NCBI RefSeq assembly: GCF_014204985.1
Contig: NZ_JACHMP010000001.1
Location: 4,464,001 to 4,528,000 of the forward strand
Length of the DNA: 64,000 nt
Source of the DNA: Streptosporangium becharense
GTDB taxonomy: Bacteria; Actinomycetota; Actinomycetes; Streptosporangiales; Streptosporangiaceae
Direction: 5' to 3'
In this document: positions 61,642 through 64,000 of the stretch, piece after piece
How the letters are laid out: each line of letters starts with the position of its first letter
How positions within the stretch are numbered: the stretch's first letter is position 1
Position numbers and translations under genes: made by a program
Notes under the pieces: generated by a model
Seen by the model: the letters and a program-made list of their open reading frames with translations, nothing else
What the model was told of the DNA's origin: nothing
The model's database searches: none

Positions 61642-62595
61642 ATGGCTAAGGCAGGTTATGTCGTCTATGAGGTCACGGCCCGCGTTCTAAGGCGGAAGGA
61701 TGAGCCTCGTCCGCTAGACGACCTGAACGGCAATGGTGTCGACACCCTCCATGGTGTAGGTATGATCTTGAAAACCCTCGCCGACGAGTCGAGTCCTCAA
61801 GCCGATGATCGCTATGAGCAGGCGTTCGATATCCAGGATTTTCATCGTTCCGGAAGGACGCTTAAGATCTGGGGATCGGCAGGTCCGTATGGTGCCACTG
61901 GGAATCTGACCAATGTCGATTCAGGCAATAGGCGTCGTTATGGCAACCGCGATGCAACAATGGTTGATCTTAGAGCAATGCTGATCATCCCCGCGGGGGA
62001 GCGAATGGGATTGCTCTTCTGTGAGCGTAGGGGTGCGCGTCACCTCAAGAACATAATCGAGAGACATGTTCTGAAAGTAATCGGCAATCGACATAGCGTT
62101 CGCTTCGATGTCCTTCCATTTGTCGATCCGAAGGCGTGGAAGAAGTTCCTTGACTCTGCCCAGACGTATGAGATCTCTTACGTATATCGCTCTACTAGAC
62201 TAGAGGATCTAGCACCTGAAAGGCGCAGTGCAGGAGATCTTCGCATGACGGTCAGTGGCGGTGTCGCCCGACGAGTGGGGAAGAGCTTCCGCTCGATTCT
62301 GTCGCAGATGGCGGAGAAGCATGAAGAGGTGGAGGATGATCATAGCGGCGTAGTGATTCAGGAGTTTCCTCGCCCTGCAGAGCTGAGGCCCCGCGACGAG
62401 GAACACTTTGACCATGAGCGGATCGAGATGCAGGTAGGCAACGATGGTGCTAAGCGGACAATTGTCATAGAGAGAGAACGGTTGCCTCAGTTCATATACG
62501 AGCTTGAGAAGGATCTGGCCGATGACGCCTTGTGGGAGCATTTCCAGGATCACGCCGATAAGATTTTGTCGGACCTAGGGAGTACTCTTGGGTAG
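61642..62595 (+). CDS. Unknown soluble protein, first gene of a two-gene module
   Basis: A 317-residue protein I do not recognise. It has a strand-rich N-terminus (AKAGYVVYEVTARVLRR), a middle domain with VDLRAMLIIPAGERMGLLFC and NIIERHVLKVI, and an acidic/charged C-terminus. GC content is low, as in other transferred genes here. ATG 61642 has CAGGAGG seven nt upstream. A small membrane protein follows 59 bp later; a soluble sensor plus membrane effector pair is common in abortive-infection systems (size alone resembles Kiwa in reverse order), but no motif confirms this. Confidence 0.7.
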   Translation: MAKAGYVVYEVTARVLRRKDEPRPLDDLNGNGVDTLHGVGMILKTLADESSPQADDRYEQAFDIQDFHRSGRTLKIWGSAGPYGATGNLTNVDSGNRRRYGNRDATMVDLRAMLIIPAGERMGLLFCERRGARHLKNIIERHVLKVIGNRHSVRFDVLPFVDPKAWKKFLDSAQTYEISYVYRSTRLEDLAPERRSAGDLRMTVSGGVARRVGKSFRSILSQMAEKHEEVEDDHSGVVIQEFPRPAELRPRDEEHFDHERIEMQVGNDGAKRTIVIERERLPQFIYELEKDLADDALWEHFQDHADKILSDLGSTLG

Positions 62596-62654
62596 ACAAG
62601 ATCAGGAAGCCGCCTTGGCTGCTCGATGAGCGGCCGGCTGGAGGTGTCTGCCCA

Positions 62655-63200
62655 GTGAGTTCCCGCATGCATCGTTACTTCGGGCGGCTCGGCATCCGTG
62701 ATCTTATTAGAGATCACCTCAATACCCTATATGAGTTTGGTCCCAACAATAAGATTCATGCCAGCTGGCCAGACATCGCCTTGTTTTATGTCTTGCCGGT
62801 AGGTGTTGGGATATTCTTCTGGATTAAAGATGCGCAGCTGTATGTAAGTGATGTGCTCCTGAGTGGCATCGCCGTTCTTACGGGGTTTCTATTCGGGTTA
62901 CTGGTGCATGTATTTAGTGTCGGGGTAAAGGTGGCTGACGACCCTCGCTATGGATCAGGAGACAGGTTGCCAATCCTGATTGATGAGCTCCGCGCAAATG
63001 TGTCGTATTCATGTGGAGTGGGACTTCTTATTACAGTCCTTCTTATTTTTCCAGTGGCTTTCATGAAGCCTGAAGACTTAGAGGATGGGTTAAGTTCAGG
63101 GATGGCAGGATTATTTTCTACGCTATTCACTCATCTAATTTTGACGCTTTTGATGGTTGTTAAACGAGTTAGGTCCGCCTATAAAGTCATGGCCAAATAG
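62655..63200 (+). CDS. Small integral membrane protein, second gene of the module
   Basis: A 181-residue protein with four hydrophobic helices (around residues 37-56, 65-87, 116-134 and 148-166; e.g. ALFYVLPVGVGIFFWI and GVGLLITVLLIFPVAFM) and charged loops. The N-terminal 35 residues and C-terminal tail are cytoplasmic-looking. GTG 62655 is preceded by GGAGG ten nt away; ATG 62667 is an alternative. The family is unknown. It probably works with the upstream soluble protein. Confidence 0.7.
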   Translation: MSSRMHRYFGRLGIRDLIRDHLNTLYEFGPNNKIHASWPDIALFYVLPVGVGIFFWIKDAQLYVSDVLLSGIAVLTGFLFGLLVHVFSVGVKVADDPRYGSGDRLPILIDELRANVSYSCGVGLLITVLLIFPVAFMKPEDLEDGLSSGMAGLFSTLFTHLILTLLMVVKRVRSAYKVMAK

Positions 63201-63286
63201 TGGATTTGTTGAGGGTTTTTCAACACTTGATGTTCGTCCACCTGATTGCCAAGGTGTTCCCTTGGGTCTGGCGCAAACCGGTGGCC

Positions 63287-63763
63287 TCAGCCTATATATG
63301 GATTACTTGCGCCTTCGAGGAAGTGACCGATCCGCAGGCGCATTGACCGGTCCATCGACAGGGAAAACACCTCGTCCCGCGGTATCCAACGCACCTCGCG
63401 GGACTCGTCGCTCGGCGTCGGCTCACCGTCGACGGCTCGGCCAGTGAGCACGATGGAGAACTCCTGCCGGGCCTCGCCGTCGCTGGTGTAGAGGATCACG
63501 TGCTTGGGGTCGGTATACGTCCCGACGAGGCCGGTGACCTCACACTTGATCCCGGTCTCCTCCAACATCTCGCGGACCGCCGCGTCGGGCAGGGACTCGC
63601 CGAGGTCGATCGCACCGCCGGGAACGGCCCAGTTGTCATTGTCACTGCGGCGGATCATCAGGATGTCGCCTGCCTCGTTGGTGACCACAACGTTCACCGA
63701 GGGAACCAGGCTGTTGGGTCTGAGCGCGGCGGGGTCATCGTAGAAGTCGATCCGGCGGCCCAT
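63287..63763 (-). CDS. NUDIX hydrolase
   Basis: A 158-residue protein with a perfect Nudix box from Gly50 to Ile72 (G-x5-E-x7-REMLEETGI), which binds Mg2+ and hydrolyses nucleoside-diphosphate-linked compounds. The start ATG 63763 gives MGRRIDFYDDP, typical of actinobacterial NUDIX proteins; longer readings run over the HAD gene. It is probably cotranscribed with the HAD gene 28 nt upstream. The substrate is unknown. Confidence 0.92.
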   Translation of the reverse strand: MGRRIDFYDDPAALRPNSLVPSVNVVVTNEAGDILMIRRSDNDNWAVPGGAIDLGESLPDAAVREMLEETGIKCEVTGLVGTYTDPKHVILYTSDGEARQEFSIVLTGRAVDGEPTPSDESREVRWIPRDEVFSLSMDRSMRLRIGHFLEGASNPYIG

Positions 63764-63791
63764 GGTCAGGACTCTACTGGTGTGTCCGCGG

Positions 63792-64000
63792 CTACCGATG
63801 CTTCTTGGGAAGTCGTCCGTTGATGTCGCGCAAGATGTCCGCCGCTTGGATGACATCGCTGACCACATGGTCCGGGGAGCATTCATGGCCGACGCGCGTC
63901 CCGCGGTCGAGCCAGACCGTACGCAGGCCGGCTGCCCGTCCTCCGTCGATATCTGCGACGGGGTGGTCTCCCACCATCCAACCCCCATCAGTAAGGCTCA
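63792..64000 (-). CDS. HAD-family hydrolase, 5' part outside window
   Basis: Only the C-terminal 68 residues are visible. They show the HAD motif IV region GGWMVGDHPVADIDGGRAAG followed by LRTVWLDRG, as in phosphoglycolate-phosphatase-like enzymes. The frame is open to the right window edge; the Met in this segment is internal, not a start. Confidence 0.8.
   Translation of the reverse strand, partial: SLTDGGWMVGDHPVADIDGGRAAGLRTVWLDRGTRVGHECSPDHVVSDVIQAADILRDINGRLPKKHR

Noticed and set aside
61642-63200. Calling the soluble/membrane pair Kiwa
   Set aside because: Only gene sizes are similar; order is reversed and no DUF4868-like pattern is visible.

Overview
The window comes from a high-GC Gram-positive bacterium, most likely a filamentous actinomycete of the Streptosporangiaceae or a relative. 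This is inferred from the very GC-rich third codon positions, GTG starts, degenerate GC-rich tandem repeats between genes, NarL-type two-component genes, DUF3618 and YihY/BrkB stress-envelope genes, and actinobacterial IS3, IS4 and IS5 elements. No rRNA, tRNA or CRISPR array was recognised.

Layout. (1) 1-8110 is ordinary chromosome: a 5'-incomplete haem-oxygenase-like di-iron enzyme, a glycosyltransferase whose 3' end lies antisense over a CDGSH iron-sulfur gene, a GNAT acetyltransferase, a hemerythrin, a three-gene stress-envelope operon behind a sigma-B-like promoter, and a YihY/BrkB protein. (2) 8111-15629 is a complete-looking Amadori-sugar (fructosamine, Frl-type) catabolic locus: epimerase, two ABC permeases and a lipoprotein on the minus strand; SIS deglycase, PfkB kinase and LacI regulator on the plus strand. 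A perfect 14-bp palindrome and a near copy lie in the divergent promoter region. (3) 15630-19228 holds minisatellite-rich noncoding DNA and an S9 peptidase with in-frame repeats. (4) 19753-26985 is a small mobile island: an IS3 element with a broken orfB, transposase remnants, and a NaeI-type restriction-modification locus (unknown gene, HNH nuclease, NaeI-like endonuclease, Vsr, C5 methyltransferase). (5) 27075-31209 is chromosome again: a two-component system, an alpha/beta hydrolase and an acyltransferase. (6) 31267-35623 is an IS4/IS4/IS3 scar. (7) 36076-56717 is the main feature, a large antiphage-type locus. (8) 57002-61280 holds an IS5 fragment, a DUF4365 gene and an integrase truncated by an IS3 element. 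(9) 61642-63200 is an unrecognised soluble/membrane gene pair. (10) 63287-64000 is chromosome: a NUDIX hydrolase and a partial HAD hydrolase.

The main candidate system. Five plus-strand genes (36076-45557) are joined by four consecutive 4-nt stop/start overlaps: two unrecognised proteins, a NERD-UvrD-type helicase, DrmA and DrmB (the DISARM core). Facing them on the minus strand, three tightly overlapping genes (54804 to 46491) have the order, sizes and visible domains of the DptF-DptG-DptH restriction complex of phosphorothioate systems. A Vsr-type nuclease follows the DptH-like gene, and a 5-methylcytosine methyltransferase lies upstream of the DptF-like gene. No dndBCDE or sspABCD modification genes are in the window. 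Because DptFGH is normally restrained by phosphorothioation, and DISARM class 2 uses a 5mC methyltransferase, the simplest reading is a DISARM-DptFGH composite in which cytosine methylation is the self mark. That reading is inference. The gene identities come from motifs, size and order, not from a database search.
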